From Lunularia cruciata (lineage: Eukaryota > Streptophyta > Marchantiopsida > Lunulariales > Lunulariaceae): a DNA stretch of 64,000 bases. The notes beneath the pieces were generated by a model. It made no database searches. It was not told the DNA's origin and was given only the letters and a program-made list of their open reading frames with translations. Position numbers and translations under genes: made by a program. Shown here in pieces: positions 48,661 through 63,080 of the stretch. How positions within the stretch are numbered: position 1 is the first letter of the stretch; the number at the start of each line of letters is the position of its first letter. The DNA lies in assembly GCA_948567375.1 (NCBI GenBank), contig OX419756.1, positions 8,313,001 to 8,377,000 on the forward strand, given 5' to 3'.

Positions 48661-51275
48661 TTGGTTGCATGTCCACTTGTAGGAATTTAGGAGGATTTGA
48701 GATTATAGCAACAATAGTTCTTTATTTGGGACTTGGAGTTCTTGCAATGGACTATGGAGTACTATTGCATTGAGGATTATAATAGGGGACTAGTGGAGGG
48801 AAGCATTGGGGAGTTAGCAAGGAAAAGAGGGTTCAAGAGTTTTGGACTAGTAGATTGATAGGGATTATAGCAAAAGGGTATTAGGGGTTTCAAGATTCCT
48901 TAATTGATTGAATGTGGATTGATTGATTTAAGGATTTTAGGAGAGAGGTTTTGAGAGTCAAAAAGTTCTAAATCAATTGAACTAGATGATTGGAGAGTGT
49001 GTGCTTCAATAGAAAGGGTTCTTGTTCAATATGTCAAAGGAAGAATCTAGAATTTTGAGGGGTTCTATGTGATTGACAAGGCACAAAAGAAGGTTTTGAG
49101 TAGCATATTCTAGCTAGTCCTTTTTGAGTGCAATTGATAAGAGGAAGGCTTCCTAATAGTTCTTGATAATCAAGACAAAGTTCTTAAGAGCAATAGAAAG
49201 TGAGTGAAGAGACATTATACTTCATACAATTGTGAAGAAATTTGTGCTTTGTGAACTTTAAGTAAATATCTTGAGTTTTATAATTTTTTGAACCAAGGGT
49301 ATTTCAATACATTTCAAAAGTTATGTTTGGAATGAATGAAGTATTGAGAAGCAATTGGATTAAACTAACAGTTGTAGTTGTGTTTATTTACCAAGAGTTC
49401 TTGTCTCTTGGTAGTTGGAAACTAAACTCCATAACAATGTAAATTGTATATGTAAGATGAAGTTGAGTATAGTCAATACATTATAATGGGACATTGTGCA
49501 TTTTTTTCACCAAGTTTGAGAAAATTACCCTTATCAATAGCAAGAAATGACCAAATCTATTCAAATTCTAGTTTAATTTAAGCTAAATTACATATCTAAA
49601 GATACTCTAAATTTTGACATAGGCACAAGATATTTGCTAAATTTCACAAAATTTGATAAATTATTAAGAAATTTATACACCTTCAATATTGGTAATTTTC
49701 AATGTACTTTGTGAAAAAACCTAGCTTTTCTCATAAAACTAGCCTAAAAAATGGACACTCATCTAGTGTAGCCATCTATCATGGCATTTGAGGTGACCAA
49801 TTATTTACCTATTACAGCTTTCTTAAAAGTGTTTCTTCACCTTAGAAAACCACCATGTAAAATATACTTCCTATTATCCACATATTGAAGACTCCACTTC
49901 CAAAAAAAGTTCTTACAAATATTTAGCTATTAAGTATATATTTATTGGATTATGGTTACCTTGTCCAAGCATTGAAAGACTTTGATCAAGAGCTCAAAAT
50001 GCTCCTCCTTGCTTCATAAAAAAAATTTATTAATGAAATTTTATACATATTATTTTTATATTATATAAATTTTTATTTTTTATTTTTAAATTGATTTTCT
50101 AAGTTTTATTTTATTTAAATATGGAATTTTGTTATTATTTGAAATATGTCTTTGTTATATTTACTTGGGATTGAGAACTTTTGCTAGGATAGTTCAAGAA
50201 GGTTTTACACTCATAATGCAACCAACAGTCACTAGTACCAGATTATACATTGATTTTAAACATGTGGGTTTTTGCAGAGGATGGTAAAAAGTACTTGAAT
50301 ATTGCAATAAATAGTATGGATCAAAGGCAAGACTTCCATACTCTATTTGCCATCTACTCTAGAGATGTAGACAAAAGCTTTTGAATAAGCACCATACAAT
50401 TAATGAACTGATTTTTAACCATACTTTACAAGTTAGAATATATTGTGTGTATTGGAAAATTAATATTAATACAAAATTACTGTAATTATCATCTAAAATA
50501 TTATTCTAGAATGGGATGGAAACTTACCTCCAAGATTGTATCTTTAGTGTAAGTATATCAAAAGAGTATATCCTCTTTTGTACTCTTCTTATTCAAATAT
50601 GCAAGTCCAAAAGATACAAGTAAGTTTTTTTTATAGGTCACACCCATGATAAATTTGATCAAATATTTAGTTGACTTAGCAATCAACTTAAAATGGGAAT
50701 GTGCTTCCTGTATCCTCTTTGTACTCTTCTTACTCAAATATGCAAGTCCAAAAGATACAAGTAAGTTTTTTTTATAGGTCATACCCAGTATAAATTTGAT
50801 CAAATGTTTAGTTTACTTAGCAATCAACTTAAAATGGGAATGTGCTTCCTATTGCAAAATCTTATTAATACAATAGAGGCATCATACAATTCAAAACCAA
50901 AAGTACCTTTAGCTATCAAATAGTGGGATATCAACTCTTAATTGAAAAATCCACATTCTTTATTACAAAAGATCTAATAAGGTTGTCCGCAAAGTAACAA
51001 CAAGATTTTCATGACATGACGCAAAAGTAAAATGAAAAAGTTAAATGGGCGTCAAACTTACTCCTATGATGGGTATATTTCAGGAACTTTGACTATATTT
51101 AGTGATAGATTATAAGGTACGGACATGACAGCATAGATCATATTGCTCCCAATCAAAAGTCCACTTCTGGCATTGAGGAGTTACCGTAAGCCCACAAAAA
51201 GGTCATTTTGGTGTGTCAATGAGATTTGTGGAACTTTGCGGTATAACTCCCTCACACATGCAGAATATCCCTACC
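48661..51275. other. AT-rich stretch without supported gene
   Basis: No protein was recognised. The only clear structure is the two-unit repeat at 50571-50850. Confidence 0.5.
50571..50850. repeat. Two-unit tandem repeat, period 142 bp
   Basis: The block from TCCTCTTTTGTACTCTTCTT to GGGAATGTGCTTCCT occurs twice with a handful of substitutions. The 81-codon minus-strand frame across it reads the same peptide twice. Confidence 0.95.
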
Positions 51276-51606
51276 GCGAGAGCCTATCATGTTAGGCGCT
51301 AGGGGTACCACTCTCACTCTCATACTTTGTAGCATATTTTAGACAGAGTGTGTCCATTGCTCTACAGAGGGTTGTGGCTGATGCAATCCATAGGAGAGCA
51401 ATCACACTAGGTGATGCTTCCTTGGATGCTCCTGTTGTCTGTAGACTACACGACTTGCATAGCTTGGATATCTTAGGTGCAATGGGGCAGATTTCTCATA
51501 TAGAATCTATTGGGGCTTAGCTCCATTTTACCTTTTTCATTTCTCCCTTGTCCGGTTTGATGGTGTCTTCCCATCCTTCAGTTTTTCTATGCAGCCGTCT
51601 TTTCCT
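51276..51606 (+). mobile_element. 5'-truncated retroelement copy (C-terminus plus tail)
   Basis: The match to the family begins at GCGAGAGCCTATCATGTTAG and runs through GAGAGCAATCACACTAGGTG and the tail to GCAGCCGTCTTTTC. Frame changes are present. The flanks CCTACC (left) and CCTACC (right) are a possible but weak short target duplication. Confidence 0.85.
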
Positions 51607-52840
51607 ACCACAAGTTTAAGGTGTGTTTAGGGACTTTGTGTACAAAGTTAATGCATCATGTTCAAACAACAATTCAAGTTTATATTGAAATTTTCTATAT
51701 AATAATCTAGAACAAATTTTAACATTTGATAAGTTCTGGTTAACTCCCAATGGAGTGGAATTTTTTTTAATGTGGCTTGGTTCAATAACTCCAAGTTAGT
51801 CAAGTTGAAATTATATTTTAAAATCAAGGAAGATTATGAGCAAGATAATCAAGCAAATGCATTTCAATCACTGCAAGACCTCAAATCAGATGAGTATTGC
51901 TAGTTTGAAATACTTTGATGTAGGTTAGACCTCTTGGTGACGGATATTTTTATATGAAAGATACTCTTATTGAATTCATTGCATCAAAGAAAGGAATTAC
52001 TCTATCCATTCCATTTGTTTTCCATAATCCCACATCCACGATTGATGGCAGGGTAAAGATGATATTGAAGAATTCATGGTCTTGTTTACTGAAATCTTCC
52101 AGAAAGATAAAACAATACTAAATGAAGGATAACATACGCAAAATAAACAAGACGCCGTAAAAATTTTAGATCAGTTTTTACCACAATCTACAAATTATTA
52201 GAAAACCATGCGTACGATATATACTATAAAATGTTATAAAATATATATAGCATTTGTTGGATGATCTACTATAATTTACCAGGTGTTTTTAAGATGATCT
52301 ATAGAATTTACGATTTGTCTAACAGATTTTCATGGTACTCTAATTCTTCCAGGCACAAGTGCAATCATCCTCTCATGGGCGGAGGAAGAGGAGAAGAGGT
52401 GTATTGGTGGTGCTCCTCTCTGATGAAACATCGAAAAAACTCGAGACCAAATTGTGTAGAAAAATTGAAAACCGCAAAAGAACAGTTTGAGGAAACCGAC
52501 TTAAAGCTTCCATATGCGACAACTCAATTCTGTTATATTATCGACGATTTATATATTCTAAAATGATGTAATGGATGGTGTGATTATGGATTCTACGCGG
52601 TGCAAGTCTGGTGGAGAGGATTATATGTTTTCTTAATTGGTTGATAAAAAGATAAAAAATAAAACAATTAAGGTTTTCAAAAGTAACAATATGCAATGAG
52701 TTACTCTTTATTTCTCTAGTATACAATTAAATTTTTATATCAATAATTTTACCAAAGCTTACGCTGTTAAATGATAGAGTATTAATATTTTTCTTTTATT
52801 TTATAACGTCCTTTAAACAACATTATATCCATAGCTCAAC
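51607..52840. other. AT-rich stretch, no supported gene
   Basis: A 101-codon frame at 52261-52566 is not recognised. No repeats were noted. Confidence 0.45.
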
Positions 52841-53040
52841 AAGAAACGCGCTAGTGCAATCCACTATAGAATAATAGTATTGAATGATACTTCTGTAATG
52901 TAGAGTGTGTGAATAGTTTGAATGACAGTTTTCATATTGTGGATGTAGTAGAACACTATAACGTTATTAGAGCTTAGTCACATGTCTGACTTTGTTAGAC
53001 TCAATTTGTGTTATTCTATGAACATCGCTTTTTCTCTACT
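52841..53040 (+). mobile_element. Strongly diverged retroelement C-terminus and tail
   Basis: CGCGCTAGTGCAATCCACTA, then an ATTGAATGATACTTCT block and TTATTAGAGCTTAGTCACAT follow the order of the family from 310 to 470 of the first copy. The last part, TTATTCTATGAACATCGCTT, resembles the end of the tail. Many changes make this the oldest-looking copy. Confidence 0.55.
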
Positions 53041-53909
53041 ATCCAAGTTCTGCTAGTTCCATCCAAAGAATGACTTAACTGACCCTCATATCTTCCACTT
53101 TGACTTAACTTAGCTGAGCCAACTTCGCAAAAAGACTTAACCGACCTCCCTCCCTCCCTCCCAAGTACCACGTTGTTCAATCTCACATCTCCGATTAAGA
53201 GTTGGCATGGAGTGAGTTCGTGCGGGCAACCAAGTTGTGAATCTCAAATTGTCGAACGCGGTTCTTCTTAGACACAGTATTTGAATGGTTCCGTCAAATC
53301 TATTACCACCTAGGCGTCTTACGTCACGGCTAAGTCTTGTTGCCAGCTTGGGAGTCGGCCAAGAGCCAAAGATGGGGTTTGGTTAAGTCTAGCTCTAAAG
53401 TTAAATCTGCTAACCTTGGTACTTCGATAAACTTAAACATGAAGATCAATGAGAATGGATAAGTTTGCTGTAAGAAATCTTGGCAGCAAGGTAGTGAAAG
53501 TTTCACAGCGAGATTTTTATCCTAGTTTAACTACCGCTAACAAATTTACCTTTGGTGAAACCTCGTTTACTATGGCATGTCTACTGTTGATGCAAATGTT
53601 TTAAATTGAACTGCGAGTTTCTCGCGGTTTTGGTGTGGAGAGCACATTTGGACAGCAGATTGTGCATCCGGCAGCGGCATTCAATCCAGCAACGTCATGG
53701 CGACAACACAACAAAGTTGGTGAATTCCCATAGGTAGTCATCAGAGAGAAACAGCGAATCTTAGTGCTCTGCGAAAATCATCAATTCAGTTTCTATGAAA
53801 GAACTGTGTCACGCTTACGGCCCGGCAGGAGTCTTGGATCCTATGTAAGGACACGTGGCTTTCGACCTGGAAGTACGATATCGTGGGAGGAAGGTGTAAG
53901 TTTACAAGT
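53041..53909. other. Region upstream of the FAD oxidoreductase gene
   Basis: A (CCCT)n-like pyrimidine tract is present at about 53145-53162. No gene was recognised. The promoter and 5' leader of the following gene should lie here, but no specific element could be named. Confidence 0.45.
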
Positions 53910-55265
53910 ATGCCGATTCTCACGTTGAATCGTCTGGGGACAACAACGAATCGATCTGTATTTCTTCTGTCTCTGCGTCCGACTTTACTTGAAGATTTGG
54001 CTCAGCGAAGAAGGCATTCGGTGAATCTAAGGCGGACAAGTTTTCAACGAAAGACACGAGAGAGTGATAATTTCAGGCGAGGTTTGGCTATGGCTGAGAG
54101 TAGTGTAGAACCCAATTCGCAGTCTAGATCCCCACATGTTGTGATCTGCGGTGGTGGAGTAATTGGTTCGTGCACGGCGTATTTTCTTGCTAAGAAGGGA
54201 GCTCGTGTGACGGTAGTGGAGAAAACAGCAGTGGCTTGTGCTGCATCGGGAAAGGCTGGAGGGTTTCTCGCATTGGATTGGAGCGATGGAGGTCCATTGG
54301 GAACCTTGGCAAGGGCAAGCTTCAAGCTGCATGCGAAATTAGCCGAGGAGTTGGATGGCGAGAGTTATGGTTATCGCAAAATTGACACCTTGAGCGTGAC
54401 CATTGCCGAAAACTCTCAAGAAAATGGACGTCCTGGTGGAAAGCTCGATGCTCCAGACTGGGTCACTGGGCCTGCTAAAACAGTCAAACCCATAGGGTCG
54501 ACGAAAACTACAGCTCAAGTGCATCCTGGCCTGTTTACGAAGAAACTCATGTCTGATGCTGTAGAGAAATATGGAGCGAAGCTTGTTATTGGAGAAGCTC
54601 AGGAGCTGAAGGTAGAATTGGATGGCACGGTTCCGCGACTGACAGGGGTCTATGTAGATGGAGAAGTGATCGACGCAGATTCTGTGGTTATAGCGATGGG
54701 GCCGTGGTCAGCTACCAACAAGTTGGTCTCAGCTCTCACCACCATTTCACCTCTCAAGGCCCATAGCATTGTGCTGCGTCCCAACCCGGAGGCCAACATA
54801 ACACCCCATGCACTCTTCCTCTCTTACAAAACTCTCGAAGGGAAAGAGATGGATCCAGAGATTTACCCGAGAGCAACAGGCGAAGTGTACATTTGTGGGA
54901 TGTCCGAAGAAACAGAACTTCCACCCGATGCGGCACAAATATCTCCCAGAAGGGAATCAATAAAAATGTTGCAAAGAGTGGCTTCCACTGTATCCTCGCA
55001 TTTCACAAATGCAACTGTAGTTACAGAGCAAGCATGTTTCTTGCCATGTTCAGAGGATAGCCTACCTGTAATAGGAAAATTGCCCCATCTTGAAGGTGCG
55101 TATGTTGCCACGGGACACAGTTGCTGGGGGATCCTGAATGCTCCAGCAACGGGAGCAGCGCTGGCAGAGCTGATAGTAGATGGTAGATCCACCACAGTTG
55201 ACTTGAAGGCATTTGATCCTTCGAGGTTCAGCAATCCAGTGAGTAAGTACTTTAGAAAGGCTTAG
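53910..55265 (+). CDS. FAD-dependent oxidoreductase, TDA3-like (DAO family), intronless
   Basis: The gene encodes 451 aa from the ATG at 53910. Residues 1-60 are rich in Ser, Thr and Arg with few acidic residues, which fits an organelle transit peptide. An internal ATG at 54090 would give a form without it. HVVICGGGVIGSCTAYFLAK holds the GxGxxG dinucleotide-binding loop at about 81-86, and VVEK about 20 residues on supplies the acidic residue for the ribose. AASGKAGGFLALDW is the signature shared with plant homologues and yeast TDA3. AHSIVLRPNPE lies in the middle, and the C-terminal CFLPCSEDSLPVIGKLP and GHSCWGILNAPATGAALAEL motifs close the flavin site. Length agrees with the family. The substrate is not known. 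No introns interrupt the frame. Confidence 0.93.
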   Translation: MPILTLNRLGTTTNRSVFLLSLRPTLLEDLAQRRRHSVNLRRTSFQRKTRESDNFRRGLAMAESSVEPNSQSRSPHVVICGGGVIGSCTAYFLAKKGARVTVVEKTAVACAASGKAGGFLALDWSDGGPLGTLARASFKLHAKLAEELDGESYGYRKIDTLSVTIAENSQENGRPGGKLDAPDWVTGPAKTVKPIGSTKTTAQVHPGLFTKKLMSDAVEKYGAKLVIGEAQELKVELDGTVPRLTGVYVDGEVIDADSVVIAMGPWSATNKLVSALTTISPLKAHSIVLRPNPEANITPHALFLSYKTLEGKEMDPEIYPRATGEVYICGMSEETELPPDAAQISPRRESIKMLQRVASTVSSHFTNATVVTEQACFLPCSEDSLPVIGKLPHLEGAYVATGHSCWGILNAPATGAALAELIVDGRSTTVDLKAFDPSRFSNPVSKYFRKA

Positions 55266-55996
55266 AGACACTGATGCTGACCAGGCAGTGGTTGGACTGT
55301 AAATATCAAAATGTGATTACAGAAAGTGCAAAGAAAGTTACTCTTTCGTGAAAGAAGAAATTGACTCTGGCGTCAGTAAAGTTTCTGATGGGCAGGGAAG
55401 CTTTGCAGTATCACACACCGTTGGATCTATCATCCCTCTATCTTGGCTCCCATCGACATAACGATTTGCTTTCCTCGAAGAACTGCTTTGTATTGATTAA
55501 CACTTGAATAACCGCGAAGATATATAGCTGTTTGATGCGGAGATTATATATATTACGTACTTGACCTTTTGAACTATTCAGTCCATATTAATCCCTCCAC
55601 ATCAAATGTCTAGATTCACGTGCAAAGAATGAGATCGTCTTGGCTCCTTCAACGAAACTTGTAACAAAATTGAAACCTGTATGAACACTGGACAGATGAT
55701 TAATGTACATGGTTCAGCTCATCATGCTTGACAGTTACACCACATGCTCAACATGCAGTTGGCGGAAACGTACCACGCACTGCGGAAGAGAATGGGTCCC
55801 ATCCCAGTCTCGCAATTGCGGATGGAACATATCCATCTTGTGGTGGAAATGAGCCCCAAAACCAGTCAAGGCATGGGGTGTGTGTACACTCTTACTTCCT
55901 CCAAGTTACTTTAGGGGAAGAGCAATGTTCCTTTCTCTCCAACGGAACGACGTCTTGCGCTTCGTTCCGACCCAGCCAAGACATCATCCAGTCCTC

Positions 55997-56036
55997 CACT
56001 TGGCACTTGGCACTTGGCACTTGGCACTTGGCACTG
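55997..56036. repeat. (CACTTGG)5 minisatellite
   Basis: Five perfect 7-bp units plus a partial sixth. Confidence 0.97.
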
Positions 56037-56270
56037 CACTCATCCTAAACGAAAGCCGTGTTTTGATCTGCTCGATGTTCTTTGCTCCTTGCTCGATGGT
56101 TCTCTGCTTGATGAGCATCCCCGGCTTTCAATTTCGGATGCTTAATCTTGTGTCCTGGATGTTATTACGTGGCGTATACTAGTTCTCAGTAGGTGCAACT
56201 TATGAAATGTATCAATTACCTTTCTTTCTGCTTATCTTCGTAATGTTTGATTCACTTAAATTCCATTCTT

Positions 56271-56420
56271 AGATGCAATTCTTTTCGATTTCATGCTTGC
56301 GTTTCATATGCACGTTCTCGATTCCATACTTAGTGGGTTCCTAGATGCAATGCATTTCAGTTTGCGCACGTTTATGCTTGCTTTTCACATGCACGTTCTC
56401 GGTTCCATACTTAGTGGTAT
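56271..56420. repeat. Two-unit tandem repeat of 72-80 bp
   Basis: AGATGCAATTCTTTTCGATT at 56271 and AGATGCAATGCATTTCAGTT at 56343 start two units. Both contain TGCACGTTCTC and TTCCATACTTAGTGG. The second has about 12 extra bases. Confidence 0.85.
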
Positions 56421-57512
56421 CTGCTTCCCCCTTTCGAAGAACGGCCTTCCGCTTCCATTTCTCAAATAAACGGAAAGACGTTCTCTTTTATATGCAAGAA
56501 TGTTAGTTTCCACGTATAAATGGAAAGACGTTCTCTTCTGTTAGCAACGTCAACACCTGAGGAAGCAAACGCGTGAGTGCGAACCAGAATAAAAGATGTC
56601 AGAATCGTTGAAGTTGCGACTTCCACATGCCAAACTTCCTTCCGGAGCGGGTACAAAATTTTCTTATCAGGTCAAGTAGATGTTGAAGTAAGTCCGCTGC
56701 CGAAAGCCCTGAATCTGATATCTTCCTCTTCATTCCTCATCATTTGAATATTCTATGTGCAGGAACACTGGTGCTCGTACCTGTAAGATCGTCAAAAAGC
56801 ATAAATGTAACAGATGTACTGGTTCTTGTTTTCAAGCAGAATCATATATAAGTATACCTCGTAAATTTATTACGAACGGGAATGGCTTCTTTAAGCAGAT
56901 CAGGTGTATTGTTCCCTAACTTGTGCTTAATCTACTGCTTTCACTAAGCTGCAACTATCGGACAAATGCAGAATATTGCGAAAGAATACGTTGCAAGCCA
57001 AGTACACAAACGTACATACCTTTTCAGATTCTCCTTGAAGCTTGAGCTTCATAACCTCCACTCATGCATGGGCCTAGTACATCTGTCACCTAGACTGATC
57101 ATGAGCAGTAAAGCGGGCAAGTCTACGACGGAAATATTAGCATACTTCCGTAGTTTGTTCCTACCAAATTTGAAACGTCTTACTTAAACCAAACATCAAG
57201 GGAGCGCTGTCTTTGCCTCAGCCTTTTGCTCGCTCTAGGACAAAACCATTGTTCCTGAACCTCCTCGGTACCGAGTGTCACCCGCTTTTCAGCTGTTGCC
57301 GGCTGAGTTGTAAAACCAGCACGTGATGTGAGTTGAGTTTGCTTTGCAATGTATGTTCTGCTGCCATCACCAATCGTGTCATGTGTATATTTTTCAGGCC
57401 GTGCACCAATTGTGTCATGTATCTTTGGTTGGCTCGAAGTCCTGGAGCAATCTTTCCAAGGATATCCAAGGAACCTGGGACCTTGGTCTAGAACACAAAA
57501 TATGCAACGGTT

Positions 57513-60500
57513 TCAGAACGTTTTCTGAATTGTTGAGAGCAATACTTCCAATAAATCTTGAAGATGCGTATTATTGGGTATCTGGTCAGAGTATGTACCA
57601 GCTTCAACTTTAGGTGCTACCAATTCACTTCTTTTGGGCGTATTCTTGATGGAAAGCATTGTGTTGGTCGGACGGCAACTATTCAAGTTCTCTTTTCCCG
57701 TTGCAACGTGTTTTGCCCGGAGAACACCTGGCAGCACAGCATGGGGCATATTCTGCAAAGGAGAGGCTTTTAAGTTAGAGAAAGGAAAGCAAAAAGGGAC
57801 GATTGCCAATGGAGAAAAGCAAAATCCTCTATTAGGAGTGGCCTGATAACAACACTTCGACTTGTACAGAATATAAAATGCTGAAACACTGACTGTGCAG
57901 AGCGTGTGAAGACCTTGACATATGAGAGATGAACCAAATTGATAACCGACATCACACCATCTTAAGACTGATTTCGTGGTATGCTTGCCAAAATAACACA
58001 TCTGATGGGAATTCTGCACACACTAAAAAGAGAAAGTAATGACTCACCTCAAAACCTTCAGTAATAGAATTATTGGCCTTCGTTACCTTACAGCACGTTG
58101 GAAATGTGGTTCTTGTGTTTCTCCCATGTCTGTTGAGAATAGGATGAGCTGAGAGGGATCTCAGCGGCCTAAGATTGTTTCTTAAGCGATCCCTGGAAGA
58201 GTCGGTAGTTGTTGTCGAACATCTTGGCGGGGAGTTGACATCAATTGATGAAAGTATACTTTTTCTTCCTTCTCTGCTGGGTGTCAAGTTTACATTGATG
58301 TCTTTCAAACCTGTAGAGGAAGAAAATGAAACCATCTTCGAATCAGCCAAGTCGCCTATGTCAACATTGGAGTATATTTCATAGGGGTTAGAAGAGGCTC
58401 AGTCGTAGGTTGAGATACAACAAGAGCATGAAACAGAAAGCCTCCGATCTAAAAGCAACGATGCTGAAATCCAATGCTCCAATGATGTACATTTGAGGCT
58501 TCACATCTCCGTCAAAATTCCAGGAAACAAGCTGGAGCTCGTACATCAGTAGCACCTGAAGTCCCCAAACAAAGGAGAGCCATCCGGGCAAGTAACGGCG
58601 AACTTTATTTACGCTGCACAGATATTTATACGTACAGCAGCTAGAGTGATTTAAGAAAGAAGCAGAGCAAAAGCAGAGGAAAGTTCATGCTCTCCACCAG
58701 CTAAAATTGTTACAGATTGCCGTTTACATCTCATTTCCGATACGATGATGAAACAGGCGGAAAAATAATGCTGGAGCAAGACTGACGATTTACCTCTGCT
58801 CTCGACTCCAGCCGAACACTCGACCTTCACTGCTGATTCTTGAGCATGATACAGGGTGGTATCGGTCTTTACGTTGCGAAGTGAAGGATCACCGTAATCT
58901 GAAAACAATTTATGGGCCAGATCATTATTTGGTGGTACCTGGTTGACCTCAGTCTCTGGATTCCATGCAAACAAGTCAATTCTAACCAATAACACTTCTC
59001 CGACCTGAGTTTCCATATACAAAAGTCAACAGGGACATCTTATTCAAGATTGATGATACGGAAGAGTCAGGAAAAGACATTTTGATTGACACTATCTAAT
59101 AAACTAGCATCTAGATTCATCCATATCGCTGTTAAGTTCAACCTACCTTGCGAGTCTACTGTGTTTAAAAGTCCTTTTGGAAATCTTCGACTACGAAGAG
59201 CATTCTCCGGTGTGGAATCACCCAGCACCGAATTCTGGCATGTGGTAGATTTTCTAGCCAACATAATTTCACCAGCTCCCCGCCAAGGCGCAAATCCTGC
59301 AAAATATTGAAGTGTTTGACTCATTGCCAATATCTCTCGTTGCATCGTAGTTGCGTCCTCTAAGATAAAGCACATGTACATGTGCAGAGAAAATTGAATG
59401 GTTTAACTGGAAGTATAGAGACAGTAAAAGGTCTTAAGTTGTCTAGAAAGAATTAAGACGCGGTGATGTATATTCGTCACTGTAAAATTCAAAACAGGTT
59501 CTTATGATCTCATTTTCTCGGTGAAAGGACTTGGAGCTGCGATCGTCGTTGGTCGTAAACAACCGATTCGCAGACTCGTGTATCTAAACTTAGACTCTCA
59601 GTATTAATGTCAGGAAATGATTTATCACATTATTCTGAAATACCCTCGGCGACAAGTCGACTGCAAAAGGATAGTCTGCAATGGATGTGATCATCTCAAG
59701 TGATAACCAAAATTGATCCATATACAAAGATCAAAAGGAAACTTCATTTTACCTTGGGTGTCATGAGGAGGACAGACTCGAACTTCCTGGCCGCCAAAAG
59801 ATCTCACTTCAGGGCCAGACTGGGAATTAGTCCCAAAGTCAGCCAGATCCCAACATCGCATTCCATCTGATGATGATCTCTGTGAACAAGTTGGCGAACT
59901 CATCGACAACTTTTCATCGTCTGTCATACATCTTCTCTCAAACTCTGCACCTCCAACGCATGGGCATGAGGAAACTGGTCATTTGGGACAATTATTTCAT
60001 TCTCCGATTCGTCTTAACAATTTATCAGACTGTCAAATTTAAATGTTGGAAAACGAGAATCTTATAGTTACCTTCAGTGTCGAGCGATGATGGAGGACAA
60101 AAAGGGGCTTCAGCTTCACCGACGGAGCGAAAGGGGGTCTGTGAAATGACCTCGCCTTCAGCCAAATTCCAGCAGTCCATTTCAGGAAGTGATGATCTCT
60201 TCAAGCGATTCAATGACCCCACAATTGGTAAACTGTCTGAACTCATAGATCTGAGGTCCAATTCTGCACTCCAAGAAATAATTGTAAGGAATATGTTTCA
60301 ATTCCCTTCACTAACCTGGGGATTTCATTGAATTCCACCGCGAGTGTGCACGAGATGATGTGAGCGACTGTACCTTGAGTATCCAGCGAATTAGGAGGGC
60401 ACGTCGTGATATCAGCAAGACTAAGGTGGCCAACAGGACGCTGTGATTTAGGCTCGCCAGAGGCCAAATCCCAAGGCTCCATGTCGAGCCTTTCTGACAT

Positions 60501-60815
60501 CTCCAAACGTCCCAAAGAACTCGGTACATTGGAGATAATCTCGGGAAGAGAAAAAGACAAGAAACCCTCATGTTTTGCACTCCTCACCTCCTCATCTGCA
60601 GTTCCAACTTAGAGTTGTGATTAACTTGCTCAAACCCTTCAATCTAGCTATACTCAAACCAGGATGCAGAGAGACTAGTAGCGACCTTGAGTATGGAGAG
60701 CTCTTGGCAGATTCAGGGGAACCTGAGAGTCTACGATAATAGAATCCTGTAATATGATTTCTCCTCCAGCCGGGTTGCAGCTCACGACGTGATGAGACGC
60801 TTGCCGCCTAAACAT
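57513..60815 (-). CDS. Unrecognised eight-exon gene with tandemly repeated exons and a KEN motif
   Basis: Joining complement 60815-60686, 60595-60374, 60263-60072, 59944-59753, 59359-59147, 58898-58794, 58355-58087 and 57752-57513 gives one open frame of 520 codons plus a stop, with GT/AG borders. The first six introns are phase 1 and the last is phase 0. Exons 3 and 4 are both 192 nt. Exons 1 to 5 each carry a related core: NPAGGEIILQ, PWDLASGEPKSQ, CWNLAEGEVISQ, CWDLADFGTNSQ and PWRGAGEIML. Each ends near a TQ, TE or SQ; exons 2-4 have CPP just before. The last exon has GKENLNS, a KEN-box-like motif, and exon 7 has RDRLRNNL. Elsewhere the protein is low in order and rich in Ser. An upstream exon from the ATG at 60977 with a 45-bp intron is possible. 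I do not recognise the family. The structure is strongly supported by phase agreement and the function is unknown. Confidence 0.72.
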
Positions 60816-62977
<2,162 letters not shown>

Positions 62978-63080
62978 ATGAACCATTTTCCTTGGCTAAC
63001 AATAATTATCTTTTCCTTATAGGTGCAGGGTTAATAATTCCATTTTTACCTTTTACAGGAAACAAAATTCTTCGTTTAGA
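62978..63080 (+). pseudogene. ndhD: Nuclear plastid DNA: 5' end of ndhD, frameshifted
   Basis: NdhD is a membrane subunit of the plastid NDH complex. The ATG at 62978 begins MNHFPWLTII, and after a frame change near 63010 the reading continues IGAGLIIPFLPFTGNKILR. Both pieces match the N-terminus of plastid NdhD. The AT-rich stretch just upstream may be the plastid spacer. After 63080 the match ends, and the following open frame (to 63177) is not ndhD and was not identified. The break and truncation show a nuclear insertion of plastid DNA, not a gene. Confidence 0.72.

Larger units (their letters stand above)
55266..57512. other. Spacer between two convergent genes, with small tandem repeats
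   Basis: This holds the 3' region of the FAD oxidoreductase and the 3' end of the multi-exon minus-strand gene. No further gene is supported. A 7-bp repeat lies at 55997-56036 and a two-unit repeat at 56271-56420. A GGAAAGACGTTCTCTT block occurs twice near 56471 and 56521. Confidence 0.5.

Noticed and set aside
50558-50803. 81-codon minus-strand frame with a peptide repeated twice
   Set aside because: The repetition is explained by the 142-bp DNA tandem repeat, and the peptide has no known features.
51268-51613. Six-base CCTACC flanks as a target-site duplication
   Set aside because: Too short to be distinguished from chance next to a truncated copy.
54863-55234. Minus-strand frame of 123 codons
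   Set aside because: It is the shadow of the FAD oxidoreductase gene on the opposite strand.
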